A stretch of 64,000 bases of DNA from Chamaecyparis obtusa. Its lineage: Eukaryota > Streptophyta > Pinopsida > Cupressales > Cupressaceae. Both the position numbers and the translations under genes were made by a program. Below the pieces are notes generated by a model. It was not told where the DNA came from, did no database searches, and worked only from the letters and a program-made list of their open reading frames with translations. The stretch is taken from assembly GCA_027943335.1 (NCBI GenBank), contig BSBK01001119.1, positions 165,001-229,000 of the forward strand. The letters run 5' to 3'. Positions 1 through 12,800 of the stretch are shown here, in pieces (the first letter of the stretch is position 1; each line of letters opens with the position of its first letter).

Positions 1-938
1 TTGCACCCCTAGCTGATTTTGATGTTCTAAATCCCTTTTCAGGATCAAAATATGAGATTGTTTACTTTGTCAAAATCGCGATTTAAAATTTTGGACCCAA
101 GACGATCGATTGCTTGAATAATTGACTTTCATGACATCATAGAAATCCAGAATTTAACTTATTTGATTATCTAACATCAAAATTTCCAAATTTCAACTTG
201 CTCAACCATGGTCAACTCATGGTCAAACCTAGTCAAACTTGGTCAACAAGACCTCTAAACGATGCAGAACGCATCCTCAGACGTGTACAACCACTTCTAC
301 AATCGATTACGTTGCTTCTAATCATTTCACGCTAGCTTTCTTGCCACATTTCTATTTTAATCCTGAAGGGGACATGGTATTTTATATCATTAAACTATTA
401 TCAAATTTATTCTTTTTCAAAATCTTCTTCAACAATCAATACAACAACCATGTCTAATTGTCGAATCATCAAAAGTCCTCGTCACTTGGGGCATATCAGA
501 TTCATCAAAATCCATATCAATCTAGTATTCTCTTAATCTTGTAAACTGTATCAACTCTTTGTAACCATTGGTTTAGATGTTTTATTTCCTTGATTCTTTG
601 TAACTGAAGGGTTTAGATTTGGCATCCTTTCGATTCCTTTGGACAATCAGGTCTGGAGTCAGGATATTGAATTCCTCGTAATCATAGGTTCAAAATCAAG
701 CATTTTATTACTTCTTCGTAATCACAGGTTCATTGTTGTTACCATTAACATCATCTTGATTCTTTGGTCAATCAGGACTTGAATCAATATCTTCAAATAT
801 TTCAATCGATTTCTATCTTGGAATCAGTTAGTCAACCAGGATCAGTTTCTCCATCACATAATTGAGTCTGAATCTCAATCAGAATAGATTTATCTTTAAA
901 CCACTGCGCTTCACACAATAATTCAAAGAGGGGCAAAA
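1..938 (+). other. 3' internal untranslated part of an LTR retrotransposon
   Basis: No open frame here resembles a known protein. The stretch ends in a purine-rich tract at 925-938 (AAAGAGGGGCAAAA), immediately followed by a TG that starts the LTR at 939. This is the arrangement of a polypurine tract, which primes plus-strand DNA synthesis in LTR retrotransposons. I therefore read 1-938 as the 3' internal part of an element whose coding region lies left of the window. The TTGGTCAATCAGG-like phrases that recur around 640-840 may be degenerate internal repeats. Assignment rests on the tract and the LTR, not on protein homology. Confidence 0.5.
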
Positions 939-2006
939 TGTAATACCCCAAAAAATGAGCTTCAGTACCATTGACCTCCTACATCCACAAATCAATCAAA
1001 ATTGACCTCAAAGTCCTAACCTAAGGCACATCTACACATCAAATCATCAAAACCCTAATCTATCCTATTCTAATTCTACATCGGGGAATATTCCTAAATA
1101 TTCCTAATTTATCCTAATTATCTCTGATTAAATATTATTTGGTGATAAATGATATTATTTTATTTATCTAAAGTGTGATTAATTGAATATGTTAAATATT
1201 TAATTAATTAAACTTTATTCAGCTACTTAATTATTTTAATTAAATTTATTCTTAATTAATATTATTTATTTGATGATAAATAAAAAACTTAAAAATAATC
1301 GATTGAATATTTATTTAATTGATTAAAATCAAATTGTCAAATTTAATAATATAATTTTGGATAAAGTTTGATTAAATAATTGATCAACCCATAAATCAGT
1401 ATTTTTAAACTAAATTAGTTAAGTTGAGAATAAAACACATGGAAAATTAAATAAACTCATATTTATCTATGCAAAAATTAGAAAAGTAGTTAAACTCAAA
1501 ATCAATTATTGAATTCAATTTGTTAATTTTCTAAACTCAACATGTGATTGTGAGTTAAAAATCGGATATGAGTGATCTCAACTTCCAATTTTGAGTTAAA
1601 GGCTGATTTGCATGATTTTACTAAGATAATTGTTTCTAATTTTTTTTGATAGCTCGTCAATCAATTCAAGGTTATCAAGGAGTGATTTTTTTTTTCCATG
1701 AGTTCTCAAAACCTGGATTTCTCTATAAATAGGCCTCAGTCCTATAATTTGATACCACGTGCAATTTGAAGAATAACAACGCTATACTGTTGAATTCTTG
1801 AGATTGTGCAACTTTTGGAGATCCATTGCTAACATTATTTTCTTGTTTTTGCATTCATAACTAGTTTAGAATTCACTATTATCAAGTTTTTAGATCATTT
1901 CATATAGCTTACAATCATTCTTATTGCATAGAAAATCCAAAAATATAGATTAATCTTGCATCCATTTCATAGCTTTTGCATTCAAATCCTTCGTTTAGGT
2001 GTTACA
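939..2006 (+). repeat. 3' LTR of an upstream retrotransposon
   Basis: The segment starts TGTAATACCCC and ends GGTGTTACA, giving TG...CA ends with a short terminal inverted repeat (TGTAA/TTACA). A purine tract directly precedes it. A textbook TATA box (CTATAAATAGG, core at 1724-1731) lies about 780 bp in, where the U3 promoter of an LTR would be expected. Length is about 1.07 kb. The matching 5' LTR would be left of the window, so the boundaries cannot be proven by pairing. A solo LTR is less likely because of the polypurine tract and because 934-938 and 2007-2011 are not a target-site duplication. Confidence 0.6.
1722..1734 (+). promoter_or_regulatory. TATA box of the LTR at 939-2006
   Basis: CTATAAATAGG matches the plant TATA consensus and is the likely core promoter for RNA polymerase II transcription of the element. 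Transcription would begin roughly 30 bp downstream, which would set the U3/R boundary. Inference from motif and position only. Confidence 0.55.
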
Positions 2007-2177
2007 TTGTCACTGGTCTCGGTCAAATTATGAGAATACCATACTCACGTCTACTAGAAGATAGTAAATTGCCTGGTTAATGATATATTTCTTTACTGCA
2101 TATTTCCTTGTCATTAATTAATAATATTTTACTGATGTGTTGTGTCTTCTGAACAGGTACAATTTTCACACACACAA

Positions 2178-3554
2178 GTCCTAGGTCTTAGGTCTTTGAA
2201 TTCTTGAGGCTTAAGTGTCTAAGTCTCTCTCCTAGTTACTTGTGGTTAGATGATGTCACTATGATGTCATAAGGACTTAGGGTGTGTGAGGAGTCATATT
2301 TAATTCTAACATAGAGTCTAGAACTCTATAGGACCTAACCAAGGTCTTTGATTTGCAAGATTGTAAAAAGTTGTAAAAGTTGCTCAGACAGGATTGTCCA
2401 AATGCCCTAAATTGACCCAAGAGTGTTCTAAAGCCAACCTAAGACAAACCTCAAACTGTTTAAGTTTTATATAGCTTTGTAACCAGTGAATTCAAGAAGC
2501 ATGTTTTGAGTTATAAAATTGACTATGATTAATAGAGTTCTTAGCTTAGTGTTTTTCCTTGCAGTGTGTGTCATTAGATTGGGACCTTTTATTCATTTCA
2601 TTGTTCTTTGTTAAATCTTTTCATTCTCCCCGTTCACTGGTTCAAACCAGGAAGGTGTAAGAAATGAGGATCCAACTCACTATCCCACTATTCAATTTGT
2701 ATGGCCTCTTGGGGATAGTGAGTAGACTCCATGTATACTTCTTGTACAGGAGCATGGGCCTTGAAAAAATTGGGAAACATTTATGCAGTCTTTCCCTAGG
2801 CGAACCTATGGTGAGCCCGGCTAGGAGGGAATGAGACAAAAGGATTATAACTTGCAGAGGTGTGTATAAAGTTACCTATTAGTGATTGGAGGTCAAAGGA
2901 AAAGTATTTTCCAAGAACTGTTTGAAGGGAGAGGGTTCCACCAGTCCATTTGGCCGTCACCCAAATCTTGGAGATAGACCATGCAATCAGAGAATGCCTA
3001 AAACCCTCCCAAAAACACTCATTTTTGGTTAGGGGATTGTACGACAAGATGAAAGCCTAAAACCTCCAAAATCCTTGAGAGGTTGGATATTGAAGTGAGA
3101 ATCCAAAATTAAGTTATAGGGTTCTTTAGGAGCATTTAGGAGGAAAGACCAATTTTCCCAGAATAGGAGGCCTAATTGGGGCTCTTCCTTGTAGCCCTAT
3201 TTTGGGAAGGATCTATGAGATCGGTAAGACATAGAATGAAAGTAAGACCTTCAAGACTTAAAAATGAACTAAACAAGAAAAATACAAGCACCTCCTCACC
3301 TCTACAAGAGTCTACGTCAGTTTGGAGGTGGTGAAACCTTAAATGGCATTAAGGGTCAGTGTATGCATGAAGGAAGGAGAGTACCAAGAACTTAACTTGT
3401 CTTGGTGAGTGCTACTTGATAGTTGGGTTGGTTAAGTAGACTAGGGGATCAAGCCTCAAGAGGGATCCTATAGTTCGTGTTAGTAGAGAATACCTCAAGG
3501 TCACTAGTGAGACCTAGTAAGAGCTTGAAATTGTCTCTCCCAACCTCCCTATCA
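2178..3554 (+). repeat. 5' LTR of the chromovirus, left end missing
   Basis: Aligns by eye with 8392-9890, starting at GTCCTAGGT and ending in the shared ACCTCCCTATCA. A TATA-like TTATATAGC lies near 2467. The first ~140 bp present in the 3' LTR (8253-8391) are absent. Compared with the 3' LTR it also lacks a block that contains GGTTGGAAATTC (near 8743). Short open frames on either strand inside this repeat are not conserved between the copies and are not genes. Confidence 0.85.
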
Positions 3555-3557
3555 GAT

Positions 3558-3570
3558 TGGTATTAGAGCC
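3558..3570 (+). other. Primer-binding site, initiator-Met tRNA type
   Basis: TGGTATTAGAGCC lies 3 bp after the LTR end and differs by one base (C to T) from the common plant site TGGTATCAGAGC, complementary to the 3' end of initiator methionine tRNA. It primes minus-strand synthesis. Its position fixes the LTR end at 3554. Confidence 0.85.
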
Positions 3571-3627
3571 GCAAAAGATTTGGGAAGTAAGTGTATGTCA
3601 GAGTGTGAGTCTAGTGGATCTTCTAGG

Positions 3628-4737
3628 ATGATGACCAATGTAGAGTTGGCCTAGAAGGTAGAATACCAAGAGGAAGAAAACATACATTTAAGGGAAAAGA
3701 TAGATCTACTAGCCAAGAAGTTGGAAGCAATAGAAGATAGAGAATAAGAGGTGAATGAGAAGATAGATGAGAAGGCATGGACATATAAATTAGTAGAAGA
3801 TGAAGTTCCTAAACCAGATCTAGTGGTGGAGCAAGAACCCTTCCTCAAATCCTTGAAGGCCTTAAGTGGAAAAGCACTAGAAGGTGCACCACTCTTTATT
3901 GGAAAAATGGACCCTTACTCAGTCATTGATTGGATTGAGGGCATGGAGAATCACTTTGAATGTGATGGAATCAATGAAGCTCAAAAGGTGAGGGTAGCCA
4001 AGTCAAGACTTAGAGGCTCTGCTCTCACATGGTGGAAGTTCATTCAAATAGAGAGGGAGAAAGAAGGCAAAAATATAATAGCTACATGGAAAGGAATGGT
4101 GGCCAAGGTTAGAGAAACCTATATGCTAGATGATTATGAAATCTAGTTACACAAAAGGAGGCAAAGCTTAAGGCAAAAAGAAAATGATGTCAACACCTAT
4201 AGTGAGGAGTTCCAAAAAACTATGTCTAAGGTCTAAGGTGGTAGAAGAAGGGAGCATAAAAGTTTCTAGATATCTAAATGGATTGAAGTGGTCTATCCAA
4301 GAGGAGATGAGTCTCCTAACTCCCAAGATATTACATTAGTGCTATCAATTGACACTAAATAGAGAGGAGAAAAGTAAGAGGAGGCAAGATTCTAGTTCAA
4401 GAAATAGAGGTAGAGGAAGAGATCAAAAGGGTCATAGAGGTGGTCACCAAGCTAGAGGGACTGATCAAAGAATCCAAGGAGAGTCCAAGCTTGTAGAGAA
4501 AAGTGGTGAAACAAGTGCTAGAGGAAACTATGGTAGAGGTAGAGGTAGTTAAGGAGGCTCTAATATAGGAAGAGGTGTAGGAAGAAGTAGTTCTTACTTT
4601 GCTAGCATGATGTGTTACAATTATGGGCAGATGGGACATCCAACCTATAGGTGTCCAGAGAAGGCATCTTCCTCCAATGCAAATAAGAGAGTGGCTTATG
4701 CTCAAGAAGACACATCAAGTGTCAAGTCACCATAGGT
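3628..4737 (+). pseudogene. Chromovirus gag remnant
   Basis: Gag forms the particle and binds RNA. The frame opens with ATG at 3628. It carries an N-terminal coiled region and then the retrotransposon gag core around 3880-4146 (FIGKMDPYSVIDWIEGME and LTWWKF). An R/G-rich stretch precedes one zinc knuckle near 4610-4650. The knuckle reads C-Y-N-Y-G-Q-M-G-H...C: the second cysteine of CX2CX4HX4C is now tyrosine, so it should not bind zinc. Stops interrupt at 3652 (TAG), 3745 (TAA), 4144 (TAG) and 4550 (TAA), and the frame shifts between 4146 and 4349. Most stops sit where glutamine would be expected. Confidence 0.85.
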
Positions 4738-4756
4738 TAGTCACATAGAGTTTGAA

Positions 4757-6720
4757 ATGGGAGAGAACCTCATGTTTAGGAGAGTCCTCATTAGACAACC
4801 AGTGAAAGAGGAGCCAAAGAAAATAAGATCTCTCTTTAGAGTGAGATGTAAAATCACAGGTAAGATGTGCAAGGTAATTGTGGATTCTGGCTCCACAGAT
4901 AATATTATTGCAGAAGAAGCATCCAAGAAGCTCAACCTAACCAAGGTGCCTCATAGAAACTCCTTTAAAGTGACATGGTTGAACAAAGGGAAAAGTATCC
5001 TAGTAAATGAACAAACATGGGTTGAATTCTCCATTGGAGGATACAAAGATAAGTTGCTATGTGATGTGCTACCCATGGATGCCTGCCATCTTTTATTGGG
5101 CAGACCATGGAAATATGATAGAGAAGCCACGTATGATGGGAGAGGGAACACTATTACCTTCAAGACAGATGGAAGAACCTTCAAGATCCAGTCATTGATG
5201 GATGAGGATGAGGTGCAGAACAAAACCCCTAGTGTGTTTCTTAGTAGTGGAAAAGAGATACTGCATGCACTCCAAAAAGGAGACAGTGAATGATATGCTA
5301 TAGTTGTGAAGCCTAAATAAGGAGAGAAGCCTAGTTAAGCACCTATACTAGTGGAGATTCAATATTTGCTTGGGAAGTATAAGGATATAGTGAGTGATGG
5401 GACACCAGAAACCTTACCTCCTAAGAGGTCTATAATTCACCAAATAGACTTTATACCAGGGGCCTTATTACCAAATAAGGCAGCCTAGAAGCTCACACCA
5501 GAGTAGAACCAAGAAGTGGCAAGGAAAGTGCAAGAGTTGCTAGATCAAGGGCTCATAAAGAAGAGCATCAGTCCATGTGTAGTACCGGTGGTCCTAGCAT
5601 CCAAGAAAGGTGGAAAGTGGAGACTTTTCAATGATTCAAGAGTAATAAATATGATCACTATCAAATATATGTTCCCTATACCTAGGATAGAGGATCTAAT
5701 GGATTGCCTAGGAGGAGCCCAATACTTCACCAAGTTAGATCTCAAAAGTGGATACCATCAAATCAGGATAAAGGATGGGGATGCATGGAAGAAAACCTTC
5801 AAAACCACTGAAGGGTTGTATGAATGGTTTGTGATGCCATTTGGGCTTACTAACGCCCCTAGCACATTCATGAGATTGATGAATGAGGTGCTAAAGGACT
5901 ATACAACTAGATTTGTGGTGGTATATCTTGATGATATACTCATCTTCAACAAAAAAAAGGAGGAACATCTCACACATATGGAGGTTGTGCTCAAGAGACT
6001 CCATGAAGAACAATTAGCCATTAATTTGGAGAAGTGTGAGTTCCTCAAGAAATAATTAGTCTACTTGGGATTTTTAGTATCCAAGGGACAATTGAAGATG
6101 GATCCAAGTAAGGTGGAAGCCATTCTAAATTGGCCTACACCAACCACATGGATAGAAGTTAGAAGTTTTCATGGCCTAGCCCAATTTTATAGGAGATTCA
6201 TAAGGAATTTCTGTGGCATATGTGCACCAGTGCTAGACACTATCAAGGGTGGATTGAAGACCATCACCAAATTCAAATGGACACAAGAAGCTAGCAACAC
6301 ATTTGAGAAGTTGAAACAACAAGTGGCAACTCAACCAATTCTCCTACTACCAAGGTTTGATAAGTTATTCACCTTGGAGTGTGATGCAAGTGGGATAGCA
6401 GTTGGAGGAGTGTTAAGTCAAGAAGGTAGGCCCATAGCCTTCTTTAGTGAGAAGCTCAATGAGGCTAAGAATAAATACTCAGCCTATGACTTGGAAATAT
6501 ATGCTTTAGTGCAATCACTTAGGAAGTGGAGGCATTACCTCCTTCCTAAAGAGTTTGTGGTGTTCACAAACAACTAGGCCTTGAGCTACATCAACACACA
6601 GGAGAAGCTAAGTAATAGACACCTAAAATGTATGGAGTATCTGCAGGCCTTCACCTTCACTATCAAACACAAGAAGGGGAAAATGAACAAGGTAGAAAAT
6701 GCATTGACTAGGAGATTATT
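4757..6720 (+). pseudogene. Chromovirus protease, reverse transcriptase, RNase H
   Basis: In one frame: an aspartic protease with VDSGSTDNI near 4880-4905 and the distal LLLGRPW near 5090; reverse transcriptase about 5516-6055 with the palm motif YLDD at about 5928 and FGLTNAPSTFM before it; then the thumb/connection (RSFHGLAQFYRRFI) and RNase H with ECDASG near 6380. The catalytic YLDD is intact. Stops occur after 5293, in the protease-RT linker, after 6055 (TAA) and at 6575 (TAG) inside RNase H, where FTNN-stop-ALSYI stands for the usual aspartate-containing motif. The same frame resumes after each stop, which points to point mutation, not rearrangement. Confidence 0.9.
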
Positions 6721-8228
6721 GATAGTCAAGGAAGTTCAACTAAAAAGAATTGGGATAGATAGCTTCAAGGACCTTTATAAGGATGATGAAGACTTCTCAA
6801 AGGCTTATAAGGTATGTTCTAATTTTCAAAACCATTTCCACAGTCAGTTTGTTGAATATACATTGCAGAGTGGGCTATTGTTTAAAAGGAATCAATTGTG
6901 TGTTCCCAAGGGGTCAATGAGAGAGAATCTCATTCAAGAGAAGCACAATGGGAGTCTTAGTGGTAATTTTGGCATCAACAAGACAATGGAGTTAGTCCAA
7001 AGGTTCTACTATTGGCCTAAACTACCTAGAGATGTGAGGAGATATGTAGAGCAATGTGTTATATCCATGAAAGACAAAGGAGGAGTGAACAAATGCAGGC
7101 CTATACCAGCCCTTATCCATTCCCAATAGGCCATGGGAGTGCATCAACATGGACTTCATAGTGGGGCTTCCTAAGACCAAGATAGGGTTGGATAGTATCT
7201 ATGTGGTGGTAGATAGGTTTAGCAAGATGAGTCATTTTATTCCTTGCAAGACAACTCATGATGCTAGCCACATAGCTCATCTCTTTTTCAAGGAGGTTGT
7301 GAGGATCCATGGACTTCCTCTTAGCATTGTGTTAGATAGAGATGCCAAGTTCATGGTCCATTTTTGGAAGACCCTATGGAGAAAATTGGGTACTAATTTA
7401 TCTTTTGGTTCAGCTTACCATCTCCAAATAGATGGTCAAACTGAAGTGATCAACATGGTATCAGGTAACTTGCTAAGGTTCCTAATTAAGGAGTATGGAC
7501 ATACATGGTAATTATCCCTCCTTCAAGTAGAGTATGCTTACAATGACAGTGTGAACTGAACCATTGGAAAAAGCCCTTTTTAGGTAGTGTATGGGATGCA
7601 CCCAAGAGGAGTAAATGAACTCAGAGATTTAGGAAACATGGAATATAGGAGCAGGCATGTAGAGGACTTCTCCCAAACTATGAAAGAGATCCAAGAACAA
7701 GTCAAAAGAACCCTAGCAAAAGAAACTCAAAAGTTGAAGGCAAAAGTGGATGCAAAGAGGAGGGATGTTCAATTTGCAGTAGGTGACTATGTCATGGTAC
7801 ATCTAAACAAGTCTAGATTGTAGAAGGGAGTGCCTACCAAGCTACAAATGAAGAGGCTAGGACCATGTAAGATTCTGGCCAAGTATGGAGCCAATGCCGA
7901 CAAGGTAGACCTTCCTCAAGATCTAGCCATCTCACCAGTCTTCAACATTGCAAACCTAGTCAAGTACAAGGGACCATTGACTGAGATTAATCAGAACAAT
8001 TAGGAGGTACTTTCAGATGTAAGTACAGTGACCATACCTCCTAAGACCAAGCCTCAAGCATAGAGGATCTTGGAGTCTAGAGTGAAGAAGCATACCAGAC
8101 ACATGGTCTACATGGAACACTTGGTACAATGGAAGGATCACCCCAAATTTGAAGCCACTTGGGTAGAGGAAAGAAACTTCAAACAGTTAGGTATTGATCC
8201 TTCTCTCATATCCCCTATTGTGCCTTGA
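6721..8228 (+). pseudogene. Chromovirus integrase with C-terminal chromodomain
   Basis: The integrase N-terminal zinc finger is recognisable around 6935-7075 but has lost residues: the second histidine reads N (SLSGNFG) and a cysteine is replaced (VISMKDKG). A frameshift near 7115-7130 leads into the catalytic core: MDFIVGLP with the first Asp at about 7149, LDRDAKF with the second near 7330, and DGQTEVIN with the Glu near 7440. Stops at 7508 (TAA), 7557 (TGA) and 7581 (TAG) follow. The tail (about 8062-8200) is a chromodomain: RILESRVKKH, then VYMEHLVQWKDHP and ATWVEE. Chromodomains bind methylated histone H3 and direct integration. Natural end is TGA at 8226. Confidence 0.88.
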
Positions 8229-8240
8229 TTTCTTTTGTGT

Positions 8241-8252
8241 AGAGGGGGAGCA
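8241..8252 (+). other. Polypurine tract of the chromovirus
   Basis: AGAGGGGGAGCA abuts the TG that opens the 3' LTR at 8253 and follows the pol stop by about 12 bp. It would prime plus-strand DNA. Supports the 3' LTR start. Confidence 0.8.
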
Positions 8253-9890
8253 TGGTGCAGGAGCCCCCAAGGGTTGGTTGATCCAATCCATTTCATGTTT
8301 TGTTTTATAGCCATCTTTGGCATGTGTATGATTTTACTAAGGTCATGTGGACCATAGTGTGGGATCCAATAGAGATCAAAGGTCTTAATCCGTCCTAGGT
8401 TTTAGGTATTTGAATTCTTGAGGCTTAAGTGTCTAAGTCTCTCTCTTGGTTACTTGTGGTTAGATGATGTCACTATGATGTCATAAGGGCTTAGGTTGTT
8501 TGAGGAGTCATATTTAATCCTAAAATAGAGTCTAGAACTCTATAGGACCTAACCAAGGTCTTTGATTTGCAAGATTGTAAAACATTGTAAAAATATTGTA
8601 AAAGTTGCATAGCAACTTTTGCAACTTTTAAAAGTTACTCGGACAGGATTGTCCAAATGCCCTAAATCAACCTAGGAGTGCCCTAAAGAAAACCTAAGAC
8701 AAACATCATAATATTTAAGTCCTTTTTGGACCAAATCCTGAGGTTGGAAATTCTTGTGTATGAAGATATAATTCTGGAAGTGTGAACAATGTGTGGAAGC
8801 TTTATATAGCTTTGTAATCAGTGAATTCAAGAAGCATGTTTTGAGTTACAAAATGGACTATGATTAATGGAGTTCTTACCTTAGTATTTTTCCTTGCAGT
8901 GTGTGTCATTAGATTAGGAATTTGTATTCATTTGATTATTCTTTGTTAAATATTTTCATTCTCCCTGTTCACTGGTTCAAACCAGGAAGGTGTAAGAAAT
9001 GAGGATCTAACTCAATATCCCATTGTTCAATCTATATGGCCTCTTGGGGATAGTGAGTAGACTCCATGTATACTTATTGTATAGGATCATGGGCCCTAAA
9101 AAACTTGGGAAGCATTTATGCAGTCTTTCCCTAGGCAAGCCTATGGTGAGCCCGACTAGGAGGGACTAAGAAAGAAGGATTGTAACTTGCAGAGGTGTGT
9201 ATGAAGTTACCTATTAGTTATTGGAGGCCAAAGGAAAAGTATTTTCCAAGAACTTCTCGAAGGGAGAGGGTTCCACCAATCCATTTGGTCACCCAAATCT
9301 TGGACACAAACCATGCAATCAGAGAATGCCTAAAACCCTCCCAAAAACACTCATTTTTGGTTAGGGGATTGTACGACAGGATGAAACCCTAAAACCTCCA
9401 AAATCCTTGAGAGGTTGGATATTGAAGTGAGAATCCACAATTAAGTTACATGGTTCTTTAGGAGCATTAGGAGAAAAGCTCTATTTTCCCAGAATAGGAA
9501 GCCTAATTGGGGATCTTCCTTGTAGCCCTATTTTGGGAAGGATCTATGAGATTGGTAAGACATAGAATGAAAGTAAGACCTTCAAGAATTCAAAATTAAC
9601 TAAACAATAAACATTCAAGAACCTCCTCACCTCTGCAAGAGTCCATGCCAGTCTGGAGGTGGAGAACCCTTAAATGGCATTAAGGGTCAGTGTATGCATG
9701 AAGGAAGGAGAGCACCAAGAACTTAACTTGTCTTGGTGAGTGCTACTTGATAGTTGGGTTGGTTAAGTAGACTAGGGGATCAAGCCTCAAAAGGAATCCT
9801 ATAGGTCATTTGGTGTCAGTAGAGAACACCTCAAGGTCACTAGTGAGACCTAGGAAGAGCTTAAGATTGGCTCCCCCAACCTCCCTATCA
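8253..9890 (+). repeat. 3' LTR of the chromovirus (1.64 kb, full length)
   Basis: Starts TGGTGCAGGAGC directly after the polypurine tract and ends ACCTCCCTATCA, the same terminus as the 5' LTR before its primer site. A TATA-like TTATATAGC lies near 8802. Includes the 5' block missing from the other copy. A 65-codon open frame at 9195-9392 is not kept open in the 5' LTR and is not called. Confidence 0.85.
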
Positions 9891-12800
9891 CTGCCCAACC
9901 CCCCGATAAGCATTGTTAACACTTTAAATAAAAGTAAACATGTATTCTTAGCGAGGAACCTGTGCTAAGAACTCATGTCACCTAGCAATGGTTATTTCAA
10001 ATAGAAATGGGGAGATTGCATTCAAACCTCCCTAAAGAACCTTTTAAAACAAAAACAATTTGCTTGAAGCAACTGCAAGGGTGCCACATGACACCATTCC
10101 ATTGGTCCACATTGCACCATCCCATGGTAGAAACTATATTAAAAATAGGTCTAGATTTATATTAGAAGTCTTACATGAATTTTTGAAGTTATAGAATTTT
10201 ACCTAGACATGAGCATTTTGAGGTACTAGCCTCTAGACACCAATATTCATTGCTAAGCAAGTGTCCTATTTTAAATTTTGGTATGGAATTCTAGGTGTAG
10301 ATTTTAGAGGTCTTAGAGGCCTTAAAACTATTCACAAGTCAATCCAATAATTGTAAAGGTTTAGGAAAGTGGTGAATGATTGTAAAAACTGCCTAGACAA
10401 ATAATCACTAAGTTAAGTGCAAAAATATAAATAAGGGATCGCAAAGTCAATAATTTTTAAACTTACATTTGTATATTACACTTGTATATGAAAGAAGACA
10501 AATTCTAAGTGCTACCCTATCAAATGGGATAGTAAGATGAATGATTTGGGTGAAAGGTAAAATATTAATGCTAGTAAATCTTAAGGTGAAGTTTTAATGA
10601 GTTATTTATTAAATCTATCAATAATCAATCTTATATTATTGTTTGAGTGAAACACATATTATAAATGATGTACTCTTATATATCAACCCACCCTAAGTAT
10701 TGATGATATTTTGTGTAAGGCTTATGGTGGATTGTAGTAAGTAGTGATAATGGAGTTTGTTAGGAACCATTTGATCCTACCACTAATCATAAGCTAAAAT
10801 TTCAAGGGATGCATCATATCATTGATGACAATGAAAAACTTAGTCAATGTAGGGAATTGTTGTAGTTGTCAGAAAAATTTTGACTGATTTGTGTGGGTAT
10901 GATTGTAACATTGAAGTGTGGATTGTACTAGTATTTTGTGATGAGCATAGTTGAAGTCACTTAGAATTATGACAAGTTAATAATGTTGTGACCATATTTT
11001 TTATAATAATGATTGTTATTGTGTTGGCTATGCTCCTAATTATGGTAAGCTACTAGGAAATTATGGATCATTGACTTATAATTATGATGGTTCTCTCTTG
11101 TACATAGAAGGATGGTTGTTTTTTGAGAGACTTGTGGTGATATAAAGTAATACTAGTGATGATTAAATGATTTGTCTTCTATTCGTGTTTGATTTTTGAT
11201 ACGTCCACAATCTTATGTGATTAGAGAATACATTGATAATCTCATTTCTTATGTGATAAGAGGAATGGATGTTTATCATTGGTTGTTAATTTATGATATT
11301 ATTATTTTTTGATTATTGAAGTTGCGGTCAAGTGTGTAAATGCACATGGAAGGCACACTAAATGCACCATTTACCACATGATTTCAAAAATTTATATTCA
11401 ATTGTGTATTGAACACCACCTTATTGTAAGTTTGTGTATACTATACCTTTCATGTGTTTGATTTGGTTAGTGTCATGGTACAAGTGGTTGTATAAATTAT
11501 CCTTGCCTTTGTTGTTTATTAATATAATATTTATATTTATTCTTCAAGATGATATGTTGGTAGTGGAGTGTGAACATTACTCTTGGGGTTATCTTATTAG
11601 TTACATCCACTTAGATTTGAGATTTTGAAGTGGGTTTTCATAGCTTGGGGAGATTAAGTGATGAACTTATCTAAACCCATTGTAATATACATTATGAACA
11701 TTGATTTGCAAATGTCAATTTTTATAATGTGTGTTGGATTTGATGTCAATCATGTGTAATATTAGGGGATGTAGCCCAACCTTTATTAGTAGTGTTGTAA
11801 TGTACTAAAGATGTAAGATAATCTCTAGGATTCAAACAAGAAAATATCTCTCACATATCTAGGTTTCCAATTCATTTCAAATGAAGTGTTAATTAATAAG
11901 AGAAAGATGCAAGGGGGAAAATGCTCATGAAACAAACAAATGTTTGGCATACATTAGCTCAATGAGCTCTATTACTTAAAGTTAATCTAAGATCAATTTC
12001 TCTATACATGATGGATCCCCTCCCCCTCCTGAATACCATAGAGGAAAGTATAACTAAAATCCATGAGAAATTCCTTTGGAAAGAACACATTATAAATTTC
12101 ATGCACCTAGTTTTTGCTTGGAAGGGAACTTGAAACAAAATCTAAAGAAAGTCTAAAAATAAAAGAACTCAAATTCTTCAATCAAAAGTCTAAAAATAAA
12201 AGAACTCAAATTCTTCAATCAAGCCTTGGCAATGAATCCCCCACATAATATTTATATCAAAATTCAAAAAAATTGATGCAAAATGTTTTATCATATAAAT
12301 ATGTCAAAACAAGTCCCTCAAATATCTCATGGAAAGAAAGGCTCAAGCTTCAATTGCTACATATTTAAAATATAAAAAATATAATGAAAGGACTAACTTG
12401 GGATATTAGAAATGGTAAGAAAGATATAATTTGAGGATAGATCTAATGGTTATTCCACATGTGGCAACATAAAACAACATGAATTAAAACCAACCCTCTA
12501 AGGAAATTATTTGAATAAAGTACACACTAAAAGAATCGTAATTCTAAGTATAGATATACAGGATAAAAGCTTATTGATGAGACTAACAAGATCCAACAAG
12601 AATGCTAATAAACAATGTCCATCAAACTATCTAACACGAGTGATAATCTCAAACGAAAAGACACTCTACAAGAGAACATGTCATTCTTTTCCTACCTCAT
12701 TAAATATAAGATGAGGGTATCTAAATTGTACCTAGCAAAGGATTTGGAATTCAAACATGATAAAAATTCCTTCGGAGGAATTGTATGAAATTTTAGAATC

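Larger units (their letters stand above)
2178..9890 (+). mobile_element. Ty3/gypsy chromovirus, decayed, 5'-truncated
   Basis: A complete set of gypsy domains in the order gag, protease, RT, RNase H, integrase, chromodomain lies between two related long repeats (2178-3554 and 8253-9890). The primer site follows the left repeat and a polypurine tract precedes the right one. Integrase after RT/RNase H marks Ty3/gypsy. The chromodomain marks a chromovirus, which typically targets heterochromatin. The 5' LTR lacks about 140 bp at its left end, so the upstream target-site duplication is gone. Many nonsense codons and two frameshifts show it is dead. The two LTRs differ by many substitutions and an indel of several tens of bases, so this insertion is older than the one at 23573-33674. 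Confidence 0.9.

Noticed and set aside
2642..3047. Minus-strand frames in the chromovirus 5' LTR
   Set aside because: Not open in the matching 3' LTR, so not conserved; LTR sequence.
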